38,234 nt of DNA from Candidatus Falkowbacteria bacterium CG10_big_fil_rev_8_21_14_0_10_44_15 (GCA_002773575.1 PFAT01000003.1:15318-53551); one strand, 5' to 3'. Shown: positions 29,014-38,085, counted from the stretch's first letter. Numbers and translations: made by a program. The notes: a model not told the origin generated them from the letters alone.

Positions 29014-29041
29014 TAGCCAAAAGTTACTTTATGGTATAATA
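29012..29041 (+). promoter_or_regulatory. Extended -10 promoter of the surface protein gene
   Basis: TTGTAG (29012-29017), 18 bases, then TATAAT (29036-29041) with TGG before it. Context TTATGGTATAAT equals that of the GAPDH promoter. Confidence 0.65.
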
Positions 29042-29092
29042 TAACTGTAGATAAAATAACAACCTATGGTCATAACAATTTGGTGGCGCGCG

Positions 29093-31642
29093 ATGAAAAC
29101 GTCGATTTTATGGTTTATTCTTTTAAGCTTGCTCGCTTTTACTCTCGCGGCAGTCGCTTTTTCTTATGTGTTTGACAGATATTTGCCAGAAGGAAAAGTG
29201 CTGGGAGTGCAAGTGCAAAATAGCGGCGGGTTAAGTTTATTTAGCAGTCAGGCGCGTTTAGTTAAATCAGCCCAAAATCCAACCGTTTACGCCATTGCCG
29301 GCGGTTTTAAACATCCCATCCGCAACGAGGAAGTCTTTTATTCCTACGATTATAATTTCCGCAATGTCCGGGTAGTCAGCGCCGCCGAATTGCAAAAATA
29401 TCCTTTGGCGCGTTTAGCGAAAGAGCGGGGCACGGGCAGAGTTTATTTTTTAAACTACGGCAATAATTTAAAGAAATATCATCTTACGCCGCAGGCATTC
29501 TCTTCTTACCCCGGCAACCGCTGGGCCGAGGTAGTGGAATTAAGCGGCAAGGATTTAAGCTTTTGGGAGGACGCGGCGTTGCTGAAAGAAGCAAACAGCG
29601 CAAAAATATATTACCTGCGGGGCAATCAAAAAGCCTGGGTTCCGAGCGAGAACGAATTTCTTAACGCCGGTTTTTCTTGGGGCAAAATTTTGACCGTTAG
29701 CAAAGCCGATCTGGATACTTATCAAACCGTTAATTTTAACATTGGCTTGGTGCGTTCCAGCCAAGCAACCGCTGCGGCGGCAACCCCGTCGGCGACTAAA
29801 CAAGTGATCGTCACTCTTGACGCGAGCTCGCCGGCCGCAAGCATTTTTCCTTTTGCCACCGCCGGTAATTTGGCAGCCGTTTTTAGGATTCAGGCGTTAT
29901 CAGGCAATGTCAATATTAACAGTTTAAAGTTGACTAAGAGCGGCTTGTTGAACATCAATAAAATAACGGCCGCCAGAGTGGAAGATGAAAATGGGGCGGT
30001 GTTTGCTTCTAACGCCAATATCAGCGGCAATTTAATTAACGTCAATTTTAGAAGCCCGGTGGTCATTCCGCGCGCCTTGCCTAAAGTTTTACGCGTAAAA
30101 ATTAGCTTTGCGCCCGGGCAAGAAACAAACCACACCGTCAGTTTGGGCATCCAGGCGGAAAGCGACATCCAAGCGGACGCAACGGTGAGCGGAATTTTTC
30201 CCCTTTTTGCCGCCACGCATAAGCTGATAGCCGCTGATAATTTAATCGGCCAGGTTAGAATATCAAGCCAGACCATTAACAATACCCTGCGGGACGTAAA
30301 TTTAGGCTCCAGAAACGAAGCCGTTGCCAGATTTACCTTAGAGGAAACCAGCGGCAACGAAAGAGCGGCCGTCAGCTCCCTTACCTTTACTAATTACGGC
30401 ACCGCTAACGATAACGACGTTGAAAACATCTCCCTTTACCGCGACCGCGCTTTAATCGGCGCCGTTAGGTCTTTACAGAACGGCAAGGCGACTTTTAATT
30501 TAACCGATAACAACATCACGGTCGCTAAAAATAGTCCGGTGGAAGTATCGTTAAAAATAGACATTCTGCAGGGAGAGGGCTCAACTTTAAAATTCGTTAT
30601 TGACAGCGCCGACGACATCCAGGTGAGGGGACTGACCCAAGGATTTAATTTAGTGGTGGCGAGCGCGGATAATTTCCCCATTGGCCAGGGGGCAAGCGAC
30701 AACTACAACAAGGCAGTGTTTAGGCGGGCGGGGGTCGGTTTTTTTGCCTCTAGCTTGACCGACAGTGAGCGGGAAATTTTTCGCGGCCAAGACAATACCA
30801 TCTTTGCTCAATTTGAACTGCGCAACGCGGGGCAAGACATTTATTTACAGCGGCTCAAATTGCAGGTGGAAAAGTTTAACGGCGCGCCCGATATTGCCGA
30901 CGACATTTCTTTGATGGAAAAAATCAGCCGGGAGGTTATCGTTACCGTTGATAAAGAAAGGACGCGGGGGGGCGTAATGGCTGATGTAAATTTAGGCAAC
31001 CATAAAATTGCGGCGAACGCGGCCCCCACTATTTGGGTAGTAATCAAGGTGCCGGAAGATGCCCAGTCTAACAATTCTTACCGTATTAATATTCCCGAGT
31101 TAAGCTATAAAATCGGCTTGGACAACACCACCTACACGCAAGCAGTGGCTGCCATGGGGCAACTGATGCGGGTCTACGCGCCGCGCCTGACGCTTACTGC
31201 CGGCGCTCTAGTTAACGGCGGCGCGGCCACAGCCGGCGCTGATGCGGTTGAATTAGGCGGCTTCAGTTTAGCGGCATCGGTTGACGAACAAATTAAAATT
31301 ACTAATGTCGTGATGAGTTTAGCCACTTCCTCGGATGACGTGACTTACGCGTCCGGCTTTGCGGAGCTCGCGCTCTATTCCGGGGCCCGCGTTTCGGGAA
31401 TAATTTCCCAGCCGAATTCGCGCACTTATACTTTTTCTAATTTGAACATAACCATTAGGGCAGGGGCTACTTTAGGGTTAACTATTAAGGCGGACACGGA
31501 AAACATTACTGCCGGCAAGAGGGTGCAATTTAAACTGGAATCGATGCAGGCGGAAGGCTATTCTAGCCACGCGCCCGTCAGTGTTGCGGGCGAAGGGACC
31601 ATCAGCGATGCGGTAGCCATTAACGCCGCCAGCGGCGGCTAA
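29093..31642 (+). CDS. Large secreted or membrane-anchored surface protein
   Basis: About 849 residues. N-terminal signal anchor (MKTSILWFILLSLLAFTLAA), then three copies of a short repeat found in Patescibacteria surface proteins, with a pattern like VYAIAGGFKHPI, VYFLNYGNNLKKYHL and IYYLRGNQKAWVP (residues about 45-220), then several Ig-like or beta-sandwich domains rich in Ala/Asn/Thr to the C-terminus. No sortase motif or cell-wall anchor is seen. Start at 29093 is chosen for a GGTGG stretch 8 bases upstream and the clean signal; 29066 (MVITIWWRAMKTS) is possible. Probable cell-surface or S-layer-like protein; it sits between glycosyltransferase genes, which may modify it. Confidence 0.78.
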   Translation: MKTSILWFILLSLLAFTLAAVAFSYVFDRYLPEGKVLGVQVQNSGGLSLFSSQARLVKSAQNPTVYAIAGGFKHPIRNEEVFYSYDYNFRNVRVVSAAELQKYPLARLAKERGTGRVYFLNYGNNLKKYHLTPQAFSSYPGNRWAEVVELSGKDLSFWEDAALLKEANSAKIYYLRGNQKAWVPSENEFLNAGFSWGKILTVSKADLDTYQTVNFNIGLVRSSQATAAAATPSATKQVIVTLDASSPAASIFPFATAGNLAAVFRIQALSGNVNINSLKLTKSGLLNINKITAARVEDENGAVFASNANISGNLINVNFRSPVVIPRALPKVLRVKISFAPGQETNHTVSLGIQAESDIQADATVSGIFPLFAATHKLIAADNLIGQVRISSQTINNTLRDVNLGSRNEAVARFTLEETSGNERAAVSSLTFTNYGTANDNDVENISLYRDRALIGAVRSLQNGKATFNLTDNNITVAKNSPVEVSLKIDILQGEGSTLKFVIDSADDIQVRGLTQGFNLVVASADNFPIGQGASDNYNKAVFRRAGVGFFASSLTDSEREIFRGQDNTIFAQFELRNAGQDIYLQRLKLQVEKFNGAPDIADDISLMEKISREVIVTVDKERTRGGVMADVNLGNHKIAANAAPTIWVVIKVPEDAQSNNSYRINIPELSYKIGLDNTTYTQAVAAMGQLMRVYAPRLTLTAGALVNGGAATAGADAVELGGFSLAASVDEQIKITNVVMSLATSSDDVTYASGFAELALYSGARVSGIISQPNSRTYTFSNLNITIRAGATLGLTIKADTENITAGKRVQFKLESMQAEGYSSHAPVSVAGEGTISDAVAINAASGG

Positions 31643-31716
31643 AGCAAGTTATTATTGTCGTTCTGACAAGGAGGCCGTTTTTCCATCCTAATGGCGGGCG
31701 GTCTCAAATTTTATTT

Positions 31717-32790
31717 ATGGCGAATAAATTATCAATCAGTTTGGTGGTTTATAACGGCGCGGCCTATCTGCCGTATTGTTTGGATTCAATTTTTAACCAA
31801 AAATATAACCAGCGCCAAATTTTTATTTTAGACAACGGCTCGAGCGATAACAGTTTGGCCATCATTAAAGAAATAAGCAGCGGGCGGAGCAACGTTATTA
31901 TTTTGCCGCCGGAGCCGGCTAATATCGGCTTTGCCGCCGGCCATAATAAAATAATTAAGCTCTGCCGCTCCGAGTTTATTTTGCTCCTTAATCAGGATGT
32001 AATTTTAGAGCCGGATTATATCGCCGCCTTGATTAATTTTATGGAGGCTAATTTGTCCGTCGGGGCGGCGGCAGGCAAAATTTTGCGCTGGAATTTTAAA
32101 TACGCCGCTAAATCCCGCCCCTTTCGGGAATATAGAGAAAGCGATAATGTCAATAGTTTGGAATATTTTGGGAAGGGGAGGGATAAATTGACGAGCGCGG
32201 GGAAAACCGATATTATTGACACCACGGGATTACGTTTATTTCGTTCCGGCCGGGTGGCGGACCGAGGAGCGGGAGAACAAGACCGGGGTCAATATGACGC
32301 CACTCAAGAGGCGTTTGGCGTTTCCGGCTGTTTGCCGCTTTATCGGCTTGCAGCGCTGCGGCAAGTCGGCTGCCTTGACGAACATTTTTTTAGCTATCAG
32401 GAGGATGTTGATTTGGCTTTTCGCCTGCAGGCAAGCGGCTGGCAGGCTTGGCGCGTAGGCAGCGCCGTTGCCTATCATGACCGCAGTATCGGAGGTAACG
32501 AAACTTCAACCCTGATTGATGCGGTTGCCAACCGCCGGCGGAAACCATCTTGGGCAAATTACTTTTCTTATCGCAACCATCTTTTTATTCTAATTAAAGA
32601 TTGGCCCGCCGTTGATTTTGCCCGCTACGGAATTTTTATCTGCTGGTACGAGTTAAAAAAGTTTTTGTATATTTTGTTGCTGGAGCAAAGATCGCTTTGG
32701 GCTTGGATAGAAGTTATTTCGCAATTACCGCGACTACTGCGGGAACGTAAAGCATTAAAACCGCCGAGCGTTAAGAGATGGATAAAGTAG
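31717..32790 (+). CDS. Glycosyltransferase family 2 protein (first)
   Basis: 357 residues, GT-A fold. N-terminal ISLVVYNGAAYLPYCLDSIF near residue 6, the nucleotide-binding FILDNGSSDN near 36, the DxD-like LLNQDVILEPD near 90, and the acceptor/catalytic HFFSYQEDVDLAFRLQASGW near 224 (the ED-x-D motif). This is the rhamnosyltransferase-like class that adds sugars to lipid-linked or surface glycans. The middle (residues 125-195) carries an inserted polar loop. Followed by a second GT2 gene. Confidence 0.9.
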   Translation: MANKLSISLVVYNGAAYLPYCLDSIFNQKYNQRQIFILDNGSSDNSLAIIKEISSGRSNVIILPPEPANIGFAAGHNKIIKLCRSEFILLLNQDVILEPDYIAALINFMEANLSVGAAAGKILRWNFKYAAKSRPFREYRESDNVNSLEYFGKGRDKLTSAGKTDIIDTTGLRLFRSGRVADRGAGEQDRGQYDATQEAFGVSGCLPLYRLAALRQVGCLDEHFFSYQEDVDLAFRLQASGWQAWRVGSAVAYHDRSIGGNETSTLIDAVANRRRKPSWANYFSYRNHLFILIKDWPAVDFARYGIFICWYELKKFLYILLLEQRSLWAWIEVISQLPRLLRERKALKPPSVKRWIK

Positions 32791-32858
32791 AATGTCTAAT
32801 TGCTAATTAACCTAATTATTTTAAATAAATTCCAAATTTAGAAACTATCACCGCTATG

Positions 32859-32870
32859 GCGGGATCCCGC
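32859..32870. repeat. Short GCGGGATCCCGC palindrome
   Basis: A perfect 12-base palindrome followed by TGCGGCGGGG in the 118-base gap between the two GT2 genes; looks like a worn half of the GCGGGAT repeat family. Confidence 0.4.
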
Positions 32871-32908
32871 TGCGGCGGGGGAATAATTAGAAATCAGAAA
32901 TTTTATTT

Positions 32909-33718
32909 ATGGATATTTCTTTTATTATCTTAAACTACAAATCAAAAGGCTTGCTTAGAAATTGTCTGCGCAGCATCACGGGGTTGGATTGGAGCGGCTT
33001 ACGCTACGAAATTATCGTAGTGGATAACGATTCTCGCGACGGCGTAAAAGAAATGCTCGGGCAAAATTTCGCGGGCGTTATTTTAATTGAGTCCCCTAAA
33101 AATTTAGGCATGGGGGCCGGCAATAACTTAGGCATTAAGCAGGCCAGAGGGGAATATTTGGTCGTTTTAAATCCGGATACGGTAGCTTTAGCGGGGGCGG
33201 TTAAAAAGATGTATAATTTTATGACTGCTAATCCCCAAATTGGCCTAGTCGGGCCAAAATTAATCAATCCGGACGGCAGTTTGCAATATACCCGCTGCCG
33301 CTTTCCTTTGTTGCTGACGCCGGTATATCGGCGGACGCCGTTGCAAAAATTAAACGCCATTCAGCATAAATTAGACTTATATTTAACTAAAGATCAAAAT
33401 TACGGCGAAGCCAGCCGGGCGGACTGGCTTTACGGCGCCTGTTTATTTATCCGCCGTAAATCGTTAGAGCAGGTGGGTTATTTTGACGAACGGTATTTTT
33501 TGGGCTTTGAAGACACTGACCTTTGCCGCCGGCTGTGGCGGGCGGGCTGGGAAGTTTGGTATTATCCCCAAGCCGTTTTTATCCATTACCCGCATCGCTT
33601 TAGCGGGGAGGGCAGTTGGCTGACGGGGATTTTTAATCCGAGCATCAGAATTCATATCGCCAGCTGGCTGAAGTATTTCTTAAAGTGGAGAGCAGAAAAA
33701 GTTAGTTTGGATTTATAA
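32909..33718 (+). CDS. Glycosyltransferase family 2 protein (second)
   Basis: 269 residues. SFIILNYKSKGLLRNCLRSI near residue 4, the nucleotide-binding EIIVVDNDSRDG near 34, a metal-binding VVLNPDTVAL near 85 (DxD-type N-P-D-T), and the acceptor motif YFLGFEDTDLCRRLWRAGW near 194. Same rhamnosyltransferase-like class as the gene before it but only 40 residues of shared motif blocks; not a recent duplicate. Its stop is 24 bases before mreB, so it may share a transcript with a cell-shape gene. Confidence 0.92.
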   Translation: MDISFIILNYKSKGLLRNCLRSITGLDWSGLRYEIIVVDNDSRDGVKEMLGQNFAGVILIESPKNLGMGAGNNLGIKQARGEYLVVLNPDTVALAGAVKKMYNFMTANPQIGLVGPKLINPDGSLQYTRCRFPLLLTPVYRRTPLQKLNAIQHKLDLYLTKDQNYGEASRADWLYGACLFIRRKSLEQVGYFDERYFLGFEDTDLCRRLWRAGWEVWYYPQAVFIHYPHRFSGEGSWLTGIFNPSIRIHIASWLKYFLKWRAEKVSLDL

Positions 33719-33742
33719 CATTTGCGATCCCTTAATACGAAT

Positions 33743-34750
33743 ATGTTTGCCAAAAGAATCGGCATTGACCTAGGAACAACTTATACGCTGGTGCATTTGC
33801 CCAAGCGCGGCATTGTAATTAACGAACCCTCCGTAGTGGCCATATCTTTGACCGACAAAAAAATCTTGGCCGTGGGCAATGAAGCCAAAGAAATGGTCGG
33901 CCGGACGCCGGAGACTATCGTCGCCATCAAGCCGCTGAAAGACGGGGTGATTGCCGATTATAAAACGACCGAAGCGATGCTGCGCTATTTTGTGAACAAA
34001 GCTTTGGGCGGGGTTCGCTTGTTCCGGCCGGAAGTGATGATCGCGGTTCCGGCCGGCATCACTTCTACCGAACGCCGTGCCGTTACGGACGCGACCATTG
34101 CCGCCGGCGCCAAAGCCGCCTACATCATTAAAGAGCCGGTCGCGGCGGCAATCGGAGCGGACATACCCATCGGTTCGGCTTCGGGCCATATGATTATTGA
34201 CATCGGCGGCGGCACGGCGGAAATGGCGGTTATTAGTTTGGGCGGCATCGTCGCCATTAACTCGGTGCGCGTGGGCGGCAATAAATTTGACGCGGCGATT
34301 GCGAATTACATCCGCAAAAAGTACAACTTAGCTATCGGCGAGCGCACGGCGGAAGAAATAAAAATTAATATCGGCTCGGCTCTGTATTTAGAAAATAAAT
34401 TAGTGATGGAAATAAAAGGGCGCGACATCGTTTCCGGCTTGCCGCGCATCGTAACCGCCACTTCGGACGACGTGACGGACGCCATTCAAAACGAATTAGA
34501 GGCTATCGTCACCTCCGTTAAACAGGTACTGCAGAATACGCCCCCCGAGCTCGCGGCGGACATTATGGATAAAGGAATGGTGCTTGCCGGCGGCAGTTCG
34601 CTTTTACGCAACATTGACCAGTTGCTCGCGCGCACGACCGGCGTGCCGGCTTATGTGGCGGACGAAGCGCTGTTTTGCGTCGCTAAAGGAACGGGCATTG
34701 CGCTGGAAAACCTAAGTTCTTATAAGAGAAGTATTTTAGCGACGAATTAG
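33743..34750 (+). CDS. mreB: Rod-shape-determining protein MreB (actin-like)
   Basis: 335 residues. Forms membrane-bound filaments that direct peptidoglycan synthesis. Actin-fold motifs: phosphate 1 GIDLGTTYTLVH near residue 6, connect 1 VAVPAGITSTERRAV near 100, phosphate 2 MIIDIGGGTAEMAVIS near 155, and the adenosine motif MVLAGGSSLLRNIDQLL near 285. The start at 33743 (MFAKRIGIDLGT) matches the family; the frame is open seven codons further up. Length is normal. Position beside glycosyltransferases fits an envelope-building cluster. No Shine-Dalgarno site. Confidence 0.95.
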   Translation: MFAKRIGIDLGTTYTLVHLPKRGIVINEPSVVAISLTDKKILAVGNEAKEMVGRTPETIVAIKPLKDGVIADYKTTEAMLRYFVNKALGGVRLFRPEVMIAVPAGITSTERRAVTDATIAAGAKAAYIIKEPVAAAIGADIPIGSASGHMIIDIGGGTAEMAVISLGGIVAINSVRVGGNKFDAAIANYIRKKYNLAIGERTAEEIKINIGSALYLENKLVMEIKGRDIVSGLPRIVTATSDDVTDAIQNELEAIVTSVKQVLQNTPPELAADIMDKGMVLAGGSSLLRNIDQLLARTTGVPAYVADEALFCVAKGTGIALENLSSYKRSILATN

Positions 34751-34757
34751 TTTTTGG

Positions 34758-35141
34758 CTATTTAGAATGATTGATGATATCCTGGATTTTTTTGTCTATT
34801 TCTTGCGGCTTGTCCCCTAAGTCGGCATCGGGAAAAAATTGAGAGAGAATATTTGGGCGCATGCCGGAAATGAATGTTTGGTCATCTTTGACATAAACAT
34901 TGATTTTACACGGCAGGCAAAGTCCGATTTTAATATCGGCATTTAAAAAATCATTGGCGTATTTAGCATTGCAAAACTCGACGATTTTAAATGGCTCTCT
35001 CTCAAATCCTTTTTCGGTTAAGGTCTTTTGGACATCGTGGATATGTAAAACCATCATGCCCGCTTTGGCAATTTCATCTTCAACGCTTTTTACGGCTAAA
35101 TCAAAGTTCTTTGATGTTGTTTGGGTATAGTCAAAGTCCAT
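34758..35141 (-). CDS. DUF302-family protein
   Basis: 127 residues, one DUF302 domain: SKNFDLAVKSVEDEIAKAGM near residue 10, VLHIHDVQKTLTEKGF near 31, VEFCNAKYANDFLNAD near 54, GLCLPCKINVYV near 73. The LPC cysteine pair position is conserved in the family and could bind metal or haem-like ligands; the function of DUF302 is unknown. Convergent with mreB (7 bases between stops) and downstream of the B3/B4 gene on the minus strand, 65 bases away, so probably the same accessory unit. Confidence 0.88.
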   Translation of the reverse strand: MDFDYTQTTSKNFDLAVKSVEDEIAKAGMMVLHIHDVQKTLTEKGFEREPFKIVEFCNAKYANDFLNADIKIGLCLPCKINVYVKDDQTFISGMRPNILSQFFPDADLGDKPQEIDKKIQDIINHSK

Positions 35142-35206
35142 AATTTAGATTGTTAAATTGTTTTAATGATTAAAAGTTCATCGAACATCCTTAAAGTGGA
35201 TGAAAT

Positions 35207-35899
35207 TTACGTTTTATTTAAAAATAAATAGCTTCCGCCACAATATTTAGTAATAAGTTGGCAGACTTTTTCTGCTCCCTGTCGTAGGTAGTCGGCCGCA
35301 GTTGCCGAGTTGCCTTGGATAATAATGAAAAGATCCGAACTTTCGGTTGTAACCTTTGTAGGGTTAACTTGTAATACTTCCAATCGACAAATGATATTAT
35401 TCAAATCATCAATATACGCATATTCGCTTGGGAATACTTTTTCCGGCTCAATTTTTCCAAGTGGCACGAAAACCTCTGAACCGCTTGTTAGGCGAAGTGT
35501 GATATTACCGTTAATTTTTTCTATATCGTGCGCACCAAGCGCCAATCCTGCCTGCAATGAAACAAGATTATAAATGTCTACGACTGTGTTGATATGAGGG
35601 AAACGACCACGCTCAAGAAATTGGCGTCGCAGATTTTCTGGAGAGGCCACATAGTCACGATTACTTCGGCCAATTTTTGTATGTAGGTCTCGGAAACCAG
35701 CAAGAATGGGATCGTCGTTATATTTCTTGCCTGCGAATTTTTGAGCCAGATCATTTCTAATGTGTTCAAGTTCGGCAGTTTTGTATAATTCAAAATCACT
35801 ATTTTCGGAGGTATTGTGGATGTCACTGATTCTAGCTGTAATAATTTTTACACCTAAATTTAACACCTCTGGGGTAACTGAAAATTGTAATTCGCGCAT
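35207..35899 (-). CDS. B3/B4-domain protein (PheRS beta-like editing fold)
   Basis: 230 residues resembling the stand-alone B3/B4 tRNA-binding domain proteins. Key stretch: GFRDLHTKIGRSNRDYVASP near residue 68, FLERGRFPHINTVVDIYNLVSLQAGLAL near 93 (the core of the fold), and a Gly-rich NITLRLTSGSEVFVPLG near 131. In phenylalanyl-tRNA synthetase this domain removes mischarged tyrosine; free-standing forms are thought to act in editing or solute binding. No ribosome binding site stands out. Upstream of the DUF302 gene on the same strand. Confidence 0.78.
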   Translation of the reverse strand: MRELQFSVTPEVLNLGVKIITARISDIHNTSENSDFELYKTAELEHIRNDLAQKFAGKKYNDDPILAGFRDLHTKIGRSNRDYVASPENLRRQFLERGRFPHINTVVDIYNLVSLQAGLALGAHDIEKINGNITLRLTSGSEVFVPLGKIEPEKVFPSEYAYIDDLNNIICRLEVLQVNPTKVTTESSDLFIIIQGNSATAADYLRQGAEKVCQLITKYCGGSYLFLNKT

Positions 35900-36057
35900 A
35901 GAAATTCTAGTAATTTAGACTAATTCGGTTTTTTGACTGTTCGCACAGGCAAAAAACACAATAGCCCCCTTTAAATAAAATGTAAAAATTTTGTTTCGCA
36001 TCCTTTTGATCGTCAATCGTCACGGGAAAATATAAAAAACGATAAAAAATTTATTTC

Positions 36058-36180
36058 GTACAACGTTCCTGAATATGCGATGTTTGCCGTAGCGTAGCGG
36101 AGGCAAATATGGGTGAAAAAACATTGCGACCAATCACATCTAAGGGGAAATGTTTTTGAACCGCATATTCAGTGTTATAC
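36058..36180. other. attC-like long imperfect palindrome
   Basis: Outer arms GTACAAC (36058-36064) / GTTATAC (36174-36180, one G-U), unpaired spacers of four and one base, inner perfect 11-bp arms CTGAATATGCG (36069-36079) / CGCATATTCAG (36162-36172), and an 82-base head with its own TTTGCC...GGCAAA hairpin. Size (123 bp), AAC/GTT outer ends and unequal spacers recall integron cassette recombination sites. The 402-base gap 35900-36301 holds this and the promoter that follows, no gene. Confidence 0.45.
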
Positions 36181-36239
36181 GCTGTTCTAAAAATATTTTT
36201 CTTTCTTAATGTCTTTTGATATGCTGTTTATAAGTTATA

Positions 36240-36268
36240 TTGACTTTTTTAGTATACCTGGTATACTA
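36240..36268 (+). promoter_or_regulatory. Plus-strand promoter overlapped by a perfect palindrome
   Basis: TTGACT (36240-36245), 16 bases, TATACT (36262-36267). The 19-base palindrome TAGTATACC-T-GGTATACTA (36250-36268) covers the spacer and -10, a classic repressor or MerR/CsoR-like position. It reads toward the 3' end of the minus-strand NYN gene. Confidence 0.55.
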
Positions 36269-36294
36269 CAGTCATCACCATGAAAGAGACCCTT

Positions 36295-36330
36295 GCCGGG
36301 GTTAGTCCCGGCCGGGGGCTTTTTCTTTTT
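36295..36330 (+). terminator. Terminator shortly after the palindromic promoter
   Basis: GCCGGG-GTTAGT-CCCGGC stem, CGGGGGC, then TTTTTCTTTTT. Together with the promoter this would make an RNA of only about 55-60 bases. Confidence 0.55.
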
Positions 36331-36817
36331 GAGCATGTTCCAAAATTCCGCGCTGTGTGTCCAAATAAAGTATGGGAATATTGATTTTTCTAAGCAGAAA
36401 AGAACACTTATTACTGGGTGAAACCAGTGTTCGCAAGACCTGTCTTTCTTTAAAAAATTTAGCCAAACTGGAATAGTCGCCATCGCTTGAAACCAAAACC
36501 GATTGATCAAATTTTTTCTCAAAATAATCAACAACTGCTTTGAGGACCAAATCCGCATCGCAGTTTCCTTTTATGCGCCCTTCGCCGTCGTAGGTCGTTT
36601 CTTTGAAAATGAGCGTAAACCCGGCTTCCTGCAAGCTGGTATATAGATCTTTGTGCTTGGGAACCAGGCCGATGAAAAGATAGGCCTGGCTAACGCCGTA
36701 CTTCTCTTTCAGCCAGATCCGAAATTTCGCGTAATCCAATTGCCAGCCCAGCTGAATAACGCCTCTATGTAAGTTGGCGGCGTCAATGTAGGCGAAGTTG
36801 TTTGGTGTTGGTTTCAT
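36302..36817 (-). CDS. NYN-domain (PIN-like) ribonuclease, LabA/DUF88-like
   Basis: 171 residues. NYN domains are metal-dependent PIN-like nucleases. Acidic residues: YIDAANLHRGV near residue 9, CDADLVLKAVVDYF near 82, and SSDGDYSSLAKFF near 103, the usual three-site arrangement. Start at 36817 (MKPTPNNFAYID) is the family N-terminus; the frame continues to 36910 through a repeat-like PAYEAGRHPFGSPPR stretch (with GCCCGCCTCATAGGCAGG palindrome) that is probably untranslated. The end overlaps the small plus-strand terminator. May process RNA; no partner is evident. Confidence 0.85.
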   Translation of the reverse strand: MKPTPNNFAYIDAANLHRGVIQLGWQLDYAKFRIWLKEKYGVSQAYLFIGLVPKHKDLYTSLQEAGFTLIFKETTYDGEGRIKGNCDADLVLKAVVDYFEKKFDQSVLVSSDGDYSSLAKFFKERQVLRTLVSPSNKCSFLLRKINIPILYLDTQRGILEHAQKEKAPGRD

Positions 36818-36906
36818 AAATTGATAGGTAAAGCGCGGAGGGGAACCAAAGGGGTGCCTGCCCGCCTCATAGGCAGGTTCAAGGGAAATATCTGTATTTG
36901 ATAGAA

Positions 36907-38067
36907 TCAAAACGTCAGTGTAATTAACCTGACTTCTTTGCCTGTGTTATAGATAATATTATTGCCGTCTGTGGACCAACGAGGTTCGCGGTACTCTCCC
37001 GACTCGGTTGTAAGCTGCGTTTTTTCTCCTGTTTCGGCATTAAAAATCCAGAGCTGTTTGTTTAGATTGTATACGCCGTATTTACTATCAGGGCTAAAGC
37101 TTGCACTAACCCACCCCGTTTCTCGTACATCTCCTTGGGTGGACAGGATTTGCACCTCACTGCCGTCACTCAAATTTTTTACGAATACGTTTATTTGCTG
37201 ATGGAAATAATCGTTTTGGTCTCTACGGTCTTGTTGAGCGGTTACAACAAGTGCCTTTGACTCATCTGGAGATAGCAGTGTTCTTTTGCCGTAACCTTCA
37301 AATGGGATAATTGCCTCTTTGTCTGTCATATCAAACAATTCCGCGTTTCCCGATAGCAAGTAGCGACTATCACTTGACCATCGGAATTCAGGATTACTTA
37401 CCTCAATACCCATTGTTACTTTATCAAACCAGACAAGCTCATCAAGTGATTGCGCTCCTTGTGGGAGCACGAACAATCGGTAGTCGTAGGGCATGGAATC
37501 GTCGTAGGCTGTGTATGGGCTGATGAACGCCGCGTATTTTTTGTTTGGCGAGAAGCTAAGTCCGTCAACACGCTTTCCGCAGGTTTCTAAATTTGGATTG
37601 CAGTATTTCACCTCGTCTAATAAATCATATCCTGGAGGTTCGTCTAGCGTGCGGTCAGTGAGCTGAATACTTTCTGCCAGTGTGGCGATTTTTTTGTCGG
37701 TCACTAATTGGTTATTACCATTCCATGTTGGTGTCCCCGCAACGATACTGTCTTTAATTTCTGTTTCAGCAAGCGTTTCTATATTTGTATCGTAGATGGA
37801 ATACGTTATATATTCAGGCAGTCCAATGTCTGTTATACCAACATTTTCAGTGACGTAGAACTTGCTTGCGTCTGGTGACCAAGTAGTATCTTTAAGTTGA
37901 TATTCACCTTCCAAAATAATGTTGTCAGATTGGATGGTCACGGCATCAAGCGACGCGAAGAGGTGTGTCTCTTTGCTTTGTATGTAGAAGTAGTAAGCAC
38001 CAAAGATAACGATTAGCGTTACTGCTATCAGTGCTATAGTGTAGGATTTTTGGTTATTCATATGCAT
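36907..38067 (-). CDS. Membrane-anchored beta-propeller (TolB/WD40-like) protein
   Basis: 386 residues. N-terminal anchor (residues about 10-30, IALIAVTLIVIFGAYYFYI), then repeated blades with the SPDxxK/WSxDxxxI pattern of TolB-like propellers: TTWSPDASKFYV near 61, LSFSPNKKYAAFIS near 170, FRWSSDSRYLLSG near 228, LLSPDESKALVV near 263, ASFSPDSKYGVYN near 322, PRWSTDGNNIIYN near 363. Exported and anchored, probably binding a protein or glycan partner; the partner is unknown. Two near-tandem ATGs (38067, 38061). A cysteine pair (CNPNLETCG) in the middle could form a disulfide outside the cell. Confidence 0.82.
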   Translation of the reverse strand: MHMNNQKSYTIALIAVTLIVIFGAYYFYIQSKETHLFASLDAVTIQSDNIILEGEYQLKDTTWSPDASKFYVTENVGITDIGLPEYITYSIYDTNIETLAETEIKDSIVAGTPTWNGNNQLVTDKKIATLAESIQLTDRTLDEPPGYDLLDEVKYCNPNLETCGKRVDGLSFSPNKKYAAFISPYTAYDDSMPYDYRLFVLPQGAQSLDELVWFDKVTMGIEVSNPEFRWSSDSRYLLSGNAELFDMTDKEAIIPFEGYGKRTLLSPDESKALVVTAQQDRRDQNDYFHQQINVFVKNLSDGSEVQILSTQGDVRETGWVSASFSPDSKYGVYNLNKQLWIFNAETGEKTQLTTESGEYREPRWSTDGNNIIYNTGKEVRLITLTF

Positions 38068-38085
38068 TAAGTATAGAATTATTTC

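Noticed and set aside
36280..36385. Possible 34-codon ORF (MKETLAGVSPG...) behind the palindromic promoter
   Set aside because: The terminator hairpin lies inside it and it is antisense to the NYN gene; more likely an untranslated RNA.
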